This document shows positions 56,990 through 64,000 of a stretch of DNA of 64,000 nucleotides, piece after piece. A program made the translations under genes and the position numbers. The DNA is from Rhodoferax bucti (lineage in GTDB: Bacteria > Pseudomonadota > Gammaproteobacteria > Burkholderiales > Burkholderiaceae_C), in NCBI RefSeq assembly GCF_005876985.1, contig NZ_VAHD01000006.1:62001-126000 (forward strand), read 5' to 3'. The notes under the pieces were generated by a model. It was not told the origin of the DNA, made no database searches, and saw only the letters and a program-made list of their open reading frames with translations. Every line of letters starts with the position of its first letter. Within the stretch, counting starts at the first letter, position 1.

Positions 56990-59248
56990 ATGACCACAGA
57001 AGCCCCTGCTTTATCCACGCTGTCCGGCGAATTGCCGACCATTTGGCGTGAAGCGGTCCAAAAACAACTACGCCCTCAAGAGAACGTGCTGGCCTCGCTG
57101 GAGGTTGACCTTGACCCGCAGCTGCGCTTTGTCAAAGGCCTGGTCGTACTGACTAACCAGCGCTTGCTGTCCTGCGACGGGGCCACGCAGGCGTGGGGCT
57201 CCTGGGATTTGCAAGCCGGGCAAACGTTGCTGCACCATGACCATGCGGGTGTGGGGCATATAGATTTGTTGGATGCCCATGCCTTGCTGGGCACCTGGCG
57301 ATTTACCCTGGGCCAGAACCTATTGGCAATCCGGCTGGTGGACCAGTTTCAGGCCCAGCTGGAAAGCACCGTGTCCGGCCGCCCCTTGGCGCAGGCCTTG
57401 ACCAACGTTTGCCCCAGCTGCAAGGCGCCCCTGGAGCCCGAGCAGGAAGAGTGCCCGGTGTGTACCAAGGTGGTCCACACCCCGCCCAGTACCTGGACGC
57501 TGTTCCGCCTCTGGCGTTTTGCCCGGCCCTATAAAGGCCAGTTGCTGTTGGGTTTTGTGCTGACCTTGTTAGGGACTGCCGCTAACCTGGTGCCGCCTTA
57601 CCTCACGATGCCCTTGATGGACAACGTGCTGATCCCGTTCCAGAACGGACAAAAGATCGACCCCATGCTGGTGGGTATGTATATGGGGGGGCTGTTGGGC
57701 TCTGCCTTGCTGGCGTGGATCCTGAGCTGGGCCAAGACCTACATCCTCGCCCTCGTCTCAGAGCGCATAGGCGCTGATCTGCGCACCACCACGTACGAGC
57801 ATTTACTGCGTTTGTCGCTGGAGTATTTCGGTGGCAAGCGCACCGGCGACCTGATGTCGCGCATCGGTAGCGAGAGTGACCGAATTTGCGTGTTCCTGTC
57901 TCTGCATCTGCTGGACTTCGCGACCGACGTGATCATGCTCACCATGACGGCCGTTATCCTGTTCTCCATCAACCCGTGGCTGGCGGTGGTGACCTTGGTG
58001 CCCCTGCCATTCATTGCGTGGATGATCCATTTCGTGCGGGACCGTCTGCGCACGGGCTTCGAGAAAATTGACCGGGTATGGGGTGAAGTGACCAACGTGT
58101 TGGCCGACACCATTCCCGGCATCCGTGTGGTCAAGGCGTTCGCCCAGGAGCGTCGCGAAGCCACCCGATTCCGCGAGGCCAACAAGCACAACCTCGCGGT
58201 GAACGACCGCATCAACAAAATCTGGTCTTTGTTTTCCCCCAGCGTCTCTTTCTTGACGGAGTTGGGCTTGTTGGTGGTCTGGGCCTTCGGTATTTGGCAG
58301 GTGTCCAAAGGCGAAATCACGGTCGGTGTGTTGACTGCCTTCATTGCCTATATCAGCCGCTTCTACGGCCGCTTGGATTCCATGAGCCGCATTGTCTCGG
58401 TCACGCAAAAGTCTGCTTCCGCCGCCAAGCGCATTTTTGACATTCTGGATCACGTCTCCAGCGTGCCTGAGCCGGTCAACCCGGTGCCCATGGGCAAAGT
58501 CCAGGGCAGCATAGAGGTGCGAGATGTGGGATTCCGCTACGGTAATCGTGAAGTCAACCGTGGGATCAACCTCAAAATCGCGCCCGGAGAAATGGTGGGG
58601 TTGGTCGGACACAGCGGCTCGGGAAAAAGCACGCTGGTCAACCTGATCTGCCGTTTTTACGATGTGTCCGAAGGCGCCATTCTGGTGGATGGGGTGGATA
58701 TCCGCTCCTACGCCATTTCAGACTACCGGCAGAACATCGGTTTGGTGCTCCAAGAGCCCTTCCTTTTCTTCGGCACCATCGCGGACAACATCGCCTACGG
58801 CAAGCCGGACGCGACCCGTGCCGAGATCATCGCCGCCGCCCGCGCCGCGCATGCGCATGAATTTATCCTGCGCTTGCCACAGGGCTATGACTCCATGGTC
58901 GGCGAGCGCGGCCAAGGCTTGTCCGGCGGGGAGCGCCAGCGCATCTCGATTGCGCGTGCCTTGCTGATTGACCCGCGCATTTTGATTCTGGACGAGGCTA
59001 CCTCGTCGGTGGACTCCGAGACCGAGAAAGAAATTCAGAAGGCGCTAGAAAATCTGGTGCAAGGCCGCACCACGATTGCGATTGCCCACCGGCTCTCCAC
59101 GCTGCACCGGGCCGATCGTCTGGTGGTGTTGGACCGCGGCAAGGTGGTGGAAGAGGGAACTCATGACGCATTGATGGCCAGCGAAGGCGCGTACTTCAGT
59201 CTGTACCAGGCCCAGGCCCGCAACAACATGATGGAGGAGGCCGCATGA
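56990..59248 (+). CDS. ABC exporter with N-terminal PH-like domain and zinc ribbon (cyanophycin-associated)
   Basis: A 752-residue half-transporter. Residues about 10-130 form a beta-rich domain resembling bacterial PH domains (LVVLTNQRLLSC, WRFTLGQNLLAIRLVDQF). A zinc ribbon Cys141-x2-Cys144-x10-Cys155-x2-Cys158 follows. The six-helix exporter membrane domain covers about 178-480 (RPYKGQLLLGFVLTLLGTAA). The ATPase domain has GHSGSGKST, LSGGERQRISIARAL and ILILDEATSSVDSET. It diverges from the two cyanophycin synthetase genes and is coupled to a DUF1854 gene by ATGA. From family context it is a cyanophycin-associated transporter with unknown cargo. ATG 56990 is used; the frame is open upstream. 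Confidence 0.9.
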   Translation: MTTEAPALSTLSGELPTIWREAVQKQLRPQENVLASLEVDLDPQLRFVKGLVVLTNQRLLSCDGATQAWGSWDLQAGQTLLHHDHAGVGHIDLLDAHALLGTWRFTLGQNLLAIRLVDQFQAQLESTVSGRPLAQALTNVCPSCKAPLEPEQEECPVCTKVVHTPPSTWTLFRLWRFARPYKGQLLLGFVLTLLGTAANLVPPYLTMPLMDNVLIPFQNGQKIDPMLVGMYMGGLLGSALLAWILSWAKTYILALVSERIGADLRTTTYEHLLRLSLEYFGGKRTGDLMSRIGSESDRICVFLSLHLLDFATDVIMLTMTAVILFSINPWLAVVTLVPLPFIAWMIHFVRDRLRTGFEKIDRVWGEVTNVLADTIPGIRVVKAFAQERREATRFREANKHNLAVNDRINKIWSLFSPSVSFLTELGLLVVWAFGIWQVSKGEITVGVLTAFIAYISRFYGRLDSMSRIVSVTQKSASAAKRIFDILDHVSSVPEPVNPVPMGKVQGSIEVRDVGFRYGNREVNRGINLKIAPGEMVGLVGHSGSGKSTLVNLICRFYDVSEGAILVDGVDIRSYAISDYRQNIGLVLQEPFLFFGTIADNIAYGKPDATRAEIIAAARAAHAHEFILRLPQGYDSMVGERGQGLSGGERQRISIARALLIDPRILILDEATSSVDSETEKEIQKALENLVQGRTTIAIAHRLSTLHRADRLVVLDRGKVVEEGTHDALMASEGAYFSLYQAQARNNMMEEAA

Positions 59249-59736
59249 GCGCGCTGCACACCGTAACTGCCAGCCGCTTCACCCTGGAGCGCACGCCTTT
59301 CGGCAAGCTGGTGCTCACCAATGCATCCGGTGAGCGCTTTGAGGGCGTGGTGCCCGTGCGCGCCTTCCCGATTCAGTCGCCGGAAGACGGTATTTCGCTG
59401 GTCAGCACCGATGGTAAGGAGGTCGCCTGGGTGGACCTGCTGGCCGATGTGTCCCAGCCCGCCCAGGACCTGATCCGCGCGGAACTCGCCACCCGTGAAT
59501 TCATGCCGGTGATTGAACGCATCGTGTCCGTCACCAGCTACTCCACACCCTGCACCTGGACGGTAGAAACTGACCGGGGTACCACCGAGTTTGTGCTGCG
59601 CGGTGATGAGGACATCCGACGCATCGGCAAAGACAACGCCTTGCTGATTGCAGACGCCCACGGCATTCAATATTTGGTGCGCGACCAGTTTGCGATGGAC
59701 GCCCACAGCAAGCGGGTACTGGACCGCTTCTTGTAA
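59245..59736 (+). CDS. DUF1854 family protein, cyanophycin-associated
   Basis: A 163-residue soluble protein of unknown function, assigned to DUF1854 from VPVRAFPIQSPEDGISLVS, WVDLLADVSQPAQDLI, REFMPVIERIVSVTSYSTPC and GTTEFVLRGDEDIRRIG. In betaproteobacteria it accompanies the ABC exporter described before it and cyanophycin genes. Its start overlaps the exporter stop (ATGA), which suggests a stoichiometric partner. A strong terminator follows. Confidence 0.88.
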   Translation: MSALHTVTASRFTLERTPFGKLVLTNASGERFEGVVPVRAFPIQSPEDGISLVSTDGKEVAWVDLLADVSQPAQDLIRAELATREFMPVIERIVSVTSYSTPCTWTVETDRGTTEFVLRGDEDIRRIGKDNALLIADAHGIQYLVRDQFAMDAHSKRVLDRFL

Positions 59737-59739
59737 ATA

Positions 59740-59763
59740 AAAAGGCACCCGAGGGTGCCTTTT
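59740..59763 (+). terminator. Intrinsic terminator after DUF1854 gene
   Basis: AAAAGGCACCC and GGGTGCCTTTT form an almost continuous palindrome with a tight loop and flanking A and T runs; it can act on both strands and also serves the convergent DUF1569 gene. Confidence 0.8.
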
Positions 59764-59782
59764 CTCATGAGGTCTGGGGTAC

Positions 59783-60343
59783 TCAGGCTTTGATGGTGAA
59801 GCCCGACAGGTGTTGCGCGAGGTGCATGGCGTGCGCCTGCTCATATTGGGGTTTGGTCAGTGCGCCATAGGCGAAATGAGGCTTGAGCTCTCCACTCCAC
59901 TGCGAAAAGGCTGCAATGGTTTTCTGCAAGCGTTCCACTGCCGCTGCAGCAGGCGTGTCACTTGCCAGCACCGGTGCGCCGGGAATGGGTTCCGCCAGGT
60001 TGTGGCTCATCTTGCCGCGCCAGCTGAACACGCTGAATGCGGCAGCACCCACGGTTTTCTGAAACAGGGCCGATTTGGGCTTGGGAAACCCGCTCATGGA
60101 AAACTCAATGCTTTGGGCGCAATGCTCCAGCGTTTGGCTCCAGCTGAACACAGCGGCGCTGTCCAGGGCCGGCGCCTGTGCAAGCCGCATGATTTCTTCG
60201 TGCGCTGCGGCCAATGTGCTGAATTGCAGCCCCCGGTCCTGCCCTGCGACACAAGCCGTCAGCATGCCGCCCGCAGCCCCTACGGCGAAGGTGGCGCCCC
60301 GGGTAAGGCAGGCGCGGCGTTCAGGGTTGAATTCGGTGGTCAT
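59783..60343 (-). CDS. DUF1569 (DinB-like) protein with Tat/lipoprotein signal
   Basis: A 186-residue protein. The N terminus has a twin-arginine pair and hydrophobic core (RRACLTRGATFAVGAAGGML) ending in a possible lipobox LTAC, so it may be an exported lipoprotein. The rest resembles DUF1569, a DinB-like helical bundle (FSVFSWRGKMSHNLAEPIPG, PHFAYGALTKPQYEQAHAMH, LAQHLSGF). The function is unknown. It is 15 bases upstream of panC on the same strand and possibly cotranscribed with it. Confidence 0.7.
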   Translation of the reverse strand: MTTEFNPERRACLTRGATFAVGAAGGMLTACVAGQDRGLQFSTLAAAHEEIMRLAQAPALDSAAVFSWSQTLEHCAQSIEFSMSGFPKPKSALFQKTVGAAAFSVFSWRGKMSHNLAEPIPGAPVLASDTPAAAAVERLQKTIAAFSQWSGELKPHFAYGALTKPQYEQAHAMHLAQHLSGFTIKA

Positions 60344-60358
60344 GCTCGTTGCAACGCC

Positions 60359-61183
60359 TCAGATTTCCATGTTGTCGATCAAGCGGGTGCTGCCCAAGCG
60401 GGCGGCGGCCAACACCACTTTGGTATCTCCCGTCTGCGGCGTTTGCAAGTCGGCTTGGCGGCGCACGGCAACATAGTCGGGCAACCAGCCTGCGGCGCGC
60501 AGGGCTTGCATGCCGTCTTGCTCCAGGCGTGCGAGATCAGTTTCGCCCTGGCGTACGGCATCCACGATGTGGCGCAAGGTGCGCGATAGCAGCAAGGCTT
60601 CCTCGCGTTGTGCCGGGGTCAGGTAACCGTTGCGGCTGGAGAGCGCCAAGCCGGCCTCGTTGCGCTGGGTTTCACCACCCACCACATCAATCGGCAGGGC
60701 GAACTGTTTCACCATGTTGCGGATCACCATCAGCTGCTGGTAGTCCTTTTTGCCAAAGAGGGCCGTGCGCGCTTGCGTAACCGCCAACAGTTTCATGACC
60801 ACCGTACACACCCCGATGAAAAAACCAGGACGGAAGTGACCTTCCAGAATGTCGGCCAGCTCGGTGGGCGGGTGGACCTTGAAGGTTTGCGCCTGCGGAT
60901 ACAGCTCGGATTCTTTGGGGGCAAACACGATGTCGCACCCAGCAGCCTCCAGATGCTCGCAATCGGCTTCCAGCGTGCGGGGGTAGGTGTCGAAATCTTC
61001 GTGCGGTGCGAACTGCAGGCGGTTCACAAAGATGGTGGAAATCGTCACATCCCCCAGCGGTTTGGCCTGACGCACCAGCGCCAGGTGACCCGCATGCAAA
61101 TTGCCCATGGTGGGCACGACGGCAGGGTGACGGTACTGGCCAAGCGCCTCGCGCAGCTCAGAAATGGTGTGAATCAGTTGCAT
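60359..61183 (-). CDS. panC: Pantothenate synthetase
   Basis: Joins pantoate and beta-alanine with ATP in coenzyme A synthesis. The HxGH motif is in PTMGNLHAGHLALV; FVNRLQFAPHEDFDTYPRT, FGKKDYQQLMVIRNM and ALSSRNGYL are the usual substrate-binding blocks. The length of 274 residues is normal. It lies downstream of panB on the same strand; a Comamonadaceae-type repeat sits in the 114-base gap. Confidence 0.95.
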   Translation of the reverse strand: MQLIHTISELREALGQYRHPAVVPTMGNLHAGHLALVRQAKPLGDVTISTIFVNRLQFAPHEDFDTYPRTLEADCEHLEAAGCDIVFAPKESELYPQAQTFKVHPPTELADILEGHFRPGFFIGVCTVVMKLLAVTQARTALFGKKDYQQLMVIRNMVKQFALPIDVVGGETQRNEAGLALSSRNGYLTPAQREEALLLSRTLRHIVDAVRQGETDLARLEQDGMQALRAAGWLPDYVAVRRQADLQTPQTGDTKVVLAAARLGSTRLIDNMEI

Positions 61184-61249
61184 AGATAAACCGAAGGGAA
61201 GTTACGACCAGGGACACCGCAGAACCGGCTTGGCCGGGCTGCTGGTGTC

Positions 61250-61288
61250 GCCCCCTTGAGGGGGAAGCGCCGCAGGCGATTCAGGGGT
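61250..61288. repeat. Second type of dispersed intergenic repeat, between panB and panC
   Basis: CGCCCCCTTGAGGGGGAAGC, GCCGCAGGCGATTCAGGGG contains nested palindromes (CCCCCTTGAGGGGG and GCGCCGCAGGCG). I recall similar sequences between genes in related genera; this is from memory. No gene is seen in the gap. Confidence 0.55.
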
Positions 61289-61297
61289 GTTCAACGG

Positions 61298-62200
61298 TCA
61301 CCACGCGTGGATGGCGTCGTCCGGGAAACTGCCGTTTTTGACGGCGGCTACATAGGCCTCCATGGCGCCCCGGATGCTGGTGGCCTCCAGCATGAAGTTG
61401 CGCACAAACTTCGGGTTCTTGCCCAGGTTCACGCCCAGCATGTCGTGCAACACCAGCACTTGGCCGGCCGTGCCTTTACCGGCACCAATGCCGATGGTGG
61501 CGCAGTGTGGCAGCTCGCGGGTCAACTCGGCGGACAAGGGGGCTGGCACCATTTCCAGCACCACCATGGAGGCGCCGGCGTCTTGCAACTCCAGCGCATG
61601 CTTTTTCATGACATCCGCCGCGGCGTCACCACGGCCCTGCACGCGGTAGCCGCCGAGGGCGTGTACGGTTTGCGGCGTCAAGCCCAGATGGGCGCACACC
61701 GGGATGCCGCGCTGCACCAAGAATTGCACCACCTCGGTGGTCCAGCCGCCGCCTTCGAGCTTCACCATGTGGGCGCCGGCTTGCATGATCACGCTGGCAC
61801 TGCGGATGGCCTGTTCTTTGGACTCCTGGTAGCTGCCGAAGGGCAGGTCACCAATCAGCCAGGCCGTGCCTTGCGCACGGCGCAGGCCCCGCGCCACGCT
61901 TTCGGTGTGGTAGGCCATGTCTTCCAGCGTCACACCCACGGTGCTGTGGCGGCCCTGGCAGACCATGCCCAGCGAGTCGCCCACCAGAATGCATTCCACG
62001 CCGGCCGCGTCCGCCACGGCCGCAAAGGTCGCGTCGTAGGCCGTGAGCATGGTGATTTTTTCACCCCGGGTATGCATCTCCTGGATGCGGGGCAGGCTGA
62101 TGGGCTTGCGGGTGGACGGCGCAGACGCCGGGGGCAGCGTGCCGTAGGGAGTCGCGTTGGTTGCGCTGGAGGCTTGTTCACCGGTCGGGTTCAGGGCCAT
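61298..62200 (-). CDS. panB: 3-methyl-2-oxobutanoate hydroxymethyltransferase
   Basis: Adds a hydroxymethyl group from methylene-tetrahydrofolate to ketoisovalerate, the first step of pantothenate synthesis. TIM-barrel blocks are [52 protein letters not shown] and [23 protein letters not shown] 62200 is preferred to the in-frame TTG at 62212; the first 35 residues are a variable Ser/Thr/Pro-rich extension compared with E. coli PanB. It is upstream of panC. Confidence 0.95.
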   Translation of the reverse strand: MALNPTGEQASSATNATPYGTLPPASAPSTRKPISLPRIQEMHTRGEKITMLTAYDATFAAVADAAGVECILVGDSLGMVCQGRHSTVGVTLEDMAYHTESVARGLRRAQGTAWLIGDLPFGSYQESKEQAIRSASVIMQAGAHMVKLEGGGWTTEVVQFLVQRGIPVCAHLGLTPQTVHALGGYRVQGRGDAAADVMKKHALELQDAGASMVVLEMVPAPLSAELTRELPHCATIGIGAGKGTAGQVLVLHDMLGVNLGKNPKFVRNFMLEATSIRGAMEAYVAAVKNGSFPDDAIHAW

Positions 62201-62304
62201 GGAGGACTCCAAAAATCGGGATTACAAATCGGGCATGCCAAGGGTTTGGCGAAAGTGGGGCGAATACTAACCGCAGTTGGCCACCCGTATTTAGAGCGCG
62301 CGGT

Positions 62305-63153
62305 TCAGGCCGTGGAATACGCCAGGCGCACATAAATCGGCGCAAAGGCCTCGGCCTGGGTGATTTCGATCAGGGTTTCCTTGGCGAGCTCAAGCAACGC
62401 AATAAAGGTCACGACCAGCACGGGAACGCCCTGGGTGGTGTCAAACAGGTTTTCAAACCCCACAAAGCGCTGACCCTGCAGCTTTTTGAGCACGATGCTC
62501 ATGTGCTCGCGCACCGAGAGCTCTTCGCGGCTGATTTTGTGGTGCTGCACCAGCTTGGCCCGCTTGAGAATGTCGCGCCAGGCGGTTTGCAGCTCGTCCA
62601 CCGATACATCGGGGAAACGGGGCTTGAGGCTTTGCTCGATGTAGACGTTGGCCTTCAGGAAGTCGCGGCCGTACTGGGGAATGGCGTTCAGCCGCGCGGC
62701 GGCCAGCTTCATCTGCTCGTATTCCAGCAGGCGGCGCACCAGCTCGGCCCGGGGGTCTTCGGCTTCTTCGCCCTCGGCCGTCTTTTTGGGGGGCAGCAGC
62801 ATGCGCGATTTGATCTCGATCAGCATGGCCGCCATCAGCAAGTACTCGGCGGCCAGCTCCAGATTGCGCTTGCGGATCTGCTCCACGTACACTAAGTACT
62901 GCTTGGTCACGCTCAACATCGGGATGTCGAGAATGTTGAAGTTCTGCTTGCGGATCAGGTAGAGCAGCAAGTCCAGAGGGCCTTCAAACGCCTCCAGAAA
63001 CACCTCCAGCGCATCGGGCGGGATATAGAGGTCTTGCGGCATGGCGAACAGGGGTTCGCCATACAGGCGCGCAAGAGCCACCTGGTCCACCACGTCAGGC
63101 ATCTGCCCGAGTTCGGCGACTCCGGGGGCAACGCCTTCGGTGCTGGAAGTCAT
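62305..63153 (-). CDS. scpA: Chromosome segregation and condensation protein A
   Basis: 282-residue kleisin that bridges SMC heads in the SMC-ScpAB condensin complex. The N-terminal SMC-binding part is VFLEAFEGPLDLLLYLIRKQ and FNILDIPMLSVTKQYL; AAEYLLMAAMLIEIKSRMLL is the other family block, and a winged-helix C terminus follows. scpB and smc are not in the window. It precedes panB and follows a DUF3460 gene on the same strand. Confidence 0.94.
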   Translation of the reverse strand: MTSSTEGVAPGVAELGQMPDVVDQVALARLYGEPLFAMPQDLYIPPDALEVFLEAFEGPLDLLLYLIRKQNFNILDIPMLSVTKQYLVYVEQIRKRNLELAAEYLLMAAMLIEIKSRMLLPPKKTAEGEEAEDPRAELVRRLLEYEQMKLAAARLNAIPQYGRDFLKANVYIEQSLKPRFPDVSVDELQTAWRDILKRAKLVQHHKISREELSVREHMSIVLKKLQGQRFVGFENLFDTTQGVPVLVVTFIALLELAKETLIEITQAEAFAPIYVRLAYSTA

Positions 63154-63156
63154 GGT

Positions 63157-63210
63157 GCTATGAAATCAGGAGCTGCTCGCGCACATTTGGCGAGCGCTAG
63201 AGCCTGATTT
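63157..63210 (+). repeat. Dispersed palindromic element between scpA and DUF3460
   Basis: The full copy reads GCTATGAAATCAGGAGCTGC, TCGCGCA, then CGAGCGCTAGAGCC and TGATTT. It shares TCAGGAGCTGCTCGCGCA with the copy at 16746. It fills the gap upstream of the scpA start codon. Confidence 0.85.
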
Positions 63211-63215
63211 AATGC

Positions 63216-63422
63216 TTAATCGTGCTTGGTCTGGTAGACGTAGGGTTTCTGTGCGACTTGGGCACTGCGAAAGCCCTTCCAGGCCATGCGGTCCACCACT
63301 TTGTCCCACAGCAGGGCGCGGCCCTTGCGCTGTTCGGCTTCCAGTGTGGGCTTGGTGACCTTGAGCTGGTCGATGAACTGGGTGGCGTCAGAGCGGTAGT
63401 CGGGGCGGCGGAAAATGTTCAT
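63216..63422 (-). CDS. DUF3460 family small protein
   Basis: A 68-residue protein without membrane segments or signal peptide, typical of DUF3460 in Burkholderiales (SDATQFIDQLKVTKPTLEAE, GRALLWDK, KPYVYQTKHD). The function is unknown. It lies just upstream of scpA on the same strand, separated by a dispersed repeat. Confidence 0.85.
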   Translation of the reverse strand: MNIFRRPDYRSDATQFIDQLKVTKPTLEAEQRKGRALLWDKVVDRMAWKGFRSAQVAQKPYVYQTKHD

Positions 63423-63446
63423 GGGAATGTCCTTGTTTGCGGCATT

Positions 63447-64000
63447 TTAGTGGGTACTCACCTGGTCCGCGTGCGGATGGGGTGCCAGCGGCTGGGGCAG
63501 GGTGCGCTCGGGAGCGTCGCGCTCCACCACCAAGGTGTGGGCGAATTCGCCGTTGGCGAGCCCGGCTGCGTGGGCTTTGCGCCGTTTTTGGAGCCCCCAC
63601 CACGCGGCCCCGCCCAAAGCGGTCGCCACCAGGCCGGCCAGCAGGGCGTATCGAGAGAGCCACCCCGTCAGGCGGGCCCAGCCGCCCTGTTGTTTGGCGG
63701 CGGCCGCGCCGATGACCAAGCCGGTCAGGCCATGGTCCGCCACCCGGTCAATCGTGGGGTTGAAGTCGGTGTAGCGCTTGCCAGGGGCAAATTGCAAGGC
63801 CTGGAGCAGGGCGTGTGCGTTGGGGCGGTAGTTGGGTAAAGCCTGGAGTGTGGTGACCAGGCCCAGGCTGAAATAGCCTTCGCGGCCCAGCACAAAGGTG
63901 TTGTAGTTCGCATCGTGCGGCTCAGTGGCGGGGGCGCCCCGGTCTTTGGACGATGTGGCCCACACCACATGGTGGTTGGCCGCGTCATAGCGGGGGGGCT
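63447..64000 (-). CDS. DUF2167 membrane protein, C-terminal part (cut by window edge)
   Basis: The 5' part lies beyond the right end; the frame is open to base 64000. The visible part has YNTFVLGREGYFSLGLVTTL and YTDFNPTIDRVADHGLTGLV, family blocks of DUF2167, one membrane helix (YALLAGLVATALGGAAWWGL) and a short charged tail. The family is of unknown function and membrane-anchored. It is on the same strand as DUF3460-scpA, 24 bases upstream of the DUF3460 start. Confidence 0.8.
   Translation of the reverse strand, partial: PPRYDAANHHVVWATSSKDRGAPATEPHDANYNTFVLGREGYFSLGLVTTLQALPNYRPNAHALLQALQFAPGKRYTDFNPTIDRVADHGLTGLVIGAAAAKQQGGWARLTGWLSRYALLAGLVATALGGAAWWGLQKRRKAHAAGLANGEFAHTLVVERDAPERTLPQPLAPHPHADQVSTH

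Noticed and set aside
60780..60880. Unusual PanC motif RPGFFIGVCTVV instead of RPGHFRGV
   Set aside because: As I recall, betaproteobacterial PanC proteins commonly have the FF-x-GVCTVV form, so it is probably lineage-typical rather than a damaged active site.

Overview
The window is a chromosomal segment with high G+C content from a betaproteobacterium, most likely Burkholderiales, family Comamonadaceae (Rhodoferax/Curvibacter-like). The inference rests on gene order (ubiE-Tim44-ubiJ-ubiB, nudH/proS/lytic transglycosylase, gpmA-ctpA-moeB, panC-panB-scpA-DUF3460), on families typical of this group (CNP1-like, DUF3460, DUF2167, FxDxF-type PEP-CTERM) and on a dispersed palindromic repeat. Nearly all of it is tightly packed housekeeping DNA. 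I see no tRNA, rRNA, CRISPR array, prophage or insertion sequence, and no gene-free gap above 300 bases.

Layout. 1-2.6 kb: end of a GDP-mannose/exopolysaccharide region (nucleotidyltransferase, manC) and a PEP-CTERM surface protein, closed by a hairpin with a perfect 26-bp stem. 2.6-12.6 kb: ispB diverging from rplU-rpmA-obgE-proB, then a CNP1-like protein with rppH, proS with a lytic transglycosylase, a membrane GGDEF-EAL protein and grxD. 12.7-21.8 kb: slyD-type FKBP, leuA, a PD-(D/E)XK-like DUF4268 protein, yjdM, prmC, a chemoreceptor, prfA and hemA. This looks like a hemA-prfA-prmC-grxD operon with later insertions. 21.9-28.8 kb: small membrane protein, HAD phosphatase, a solute-binding protein and a complete ugpBAECQ glycerol-3-phosphate operon. 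29-37.3 kb: a 1316-residue FAD/Fe-S oxidoreductase, then the ubiquinone operon DUF971-ubiE-Tim44-ubiJ-ubiB. 37.4-44.8 kb: fmdB-like, DUF502, aspS, nudB, a YbhP-like phosphatase, clsB, folE, a BLUF photoreceptor and DUF429. 44.8-52 kb: a MinD-like ATPase with a diguanylate cyclase, moeB, ctpA, gpmA, then rhodanese-grxC-secB-gpsA in the same order as E. coli. 52-59.8 kb: a cyanophycin locus. 59.8-64 kb: DUF1569 lipoprotein, panC, panB, scpA, DUF3460 and the end of a DUF2167 protein.

Two things stand out. First, the cyanophycin locus contains a full CphA, a shortened CphA paralogue whose Mur-ligase P-loop has decayed, and, divergently, an ABC exporter with an N-terminal PH-like domain and zinc ribbon translationally coupled to a DUF1854 protein. 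The last two are of unknown function and plausibly form a polymer- or precursor-handling module. Second, a roughly 50-bp dispersed palindromic element (AGCTGCTCGCGCA ... GCGCTAGAGCC) occurs about eleven times. Several copies lie inside or across genes: it supplies the start codon and first codons of gpsA, the stop codon of clsB, an in-frame peptide insertion in UgpQ, and a conserved stretch of ManC.

All functions are read from sequence motifs and gene context alone; no database search was run.
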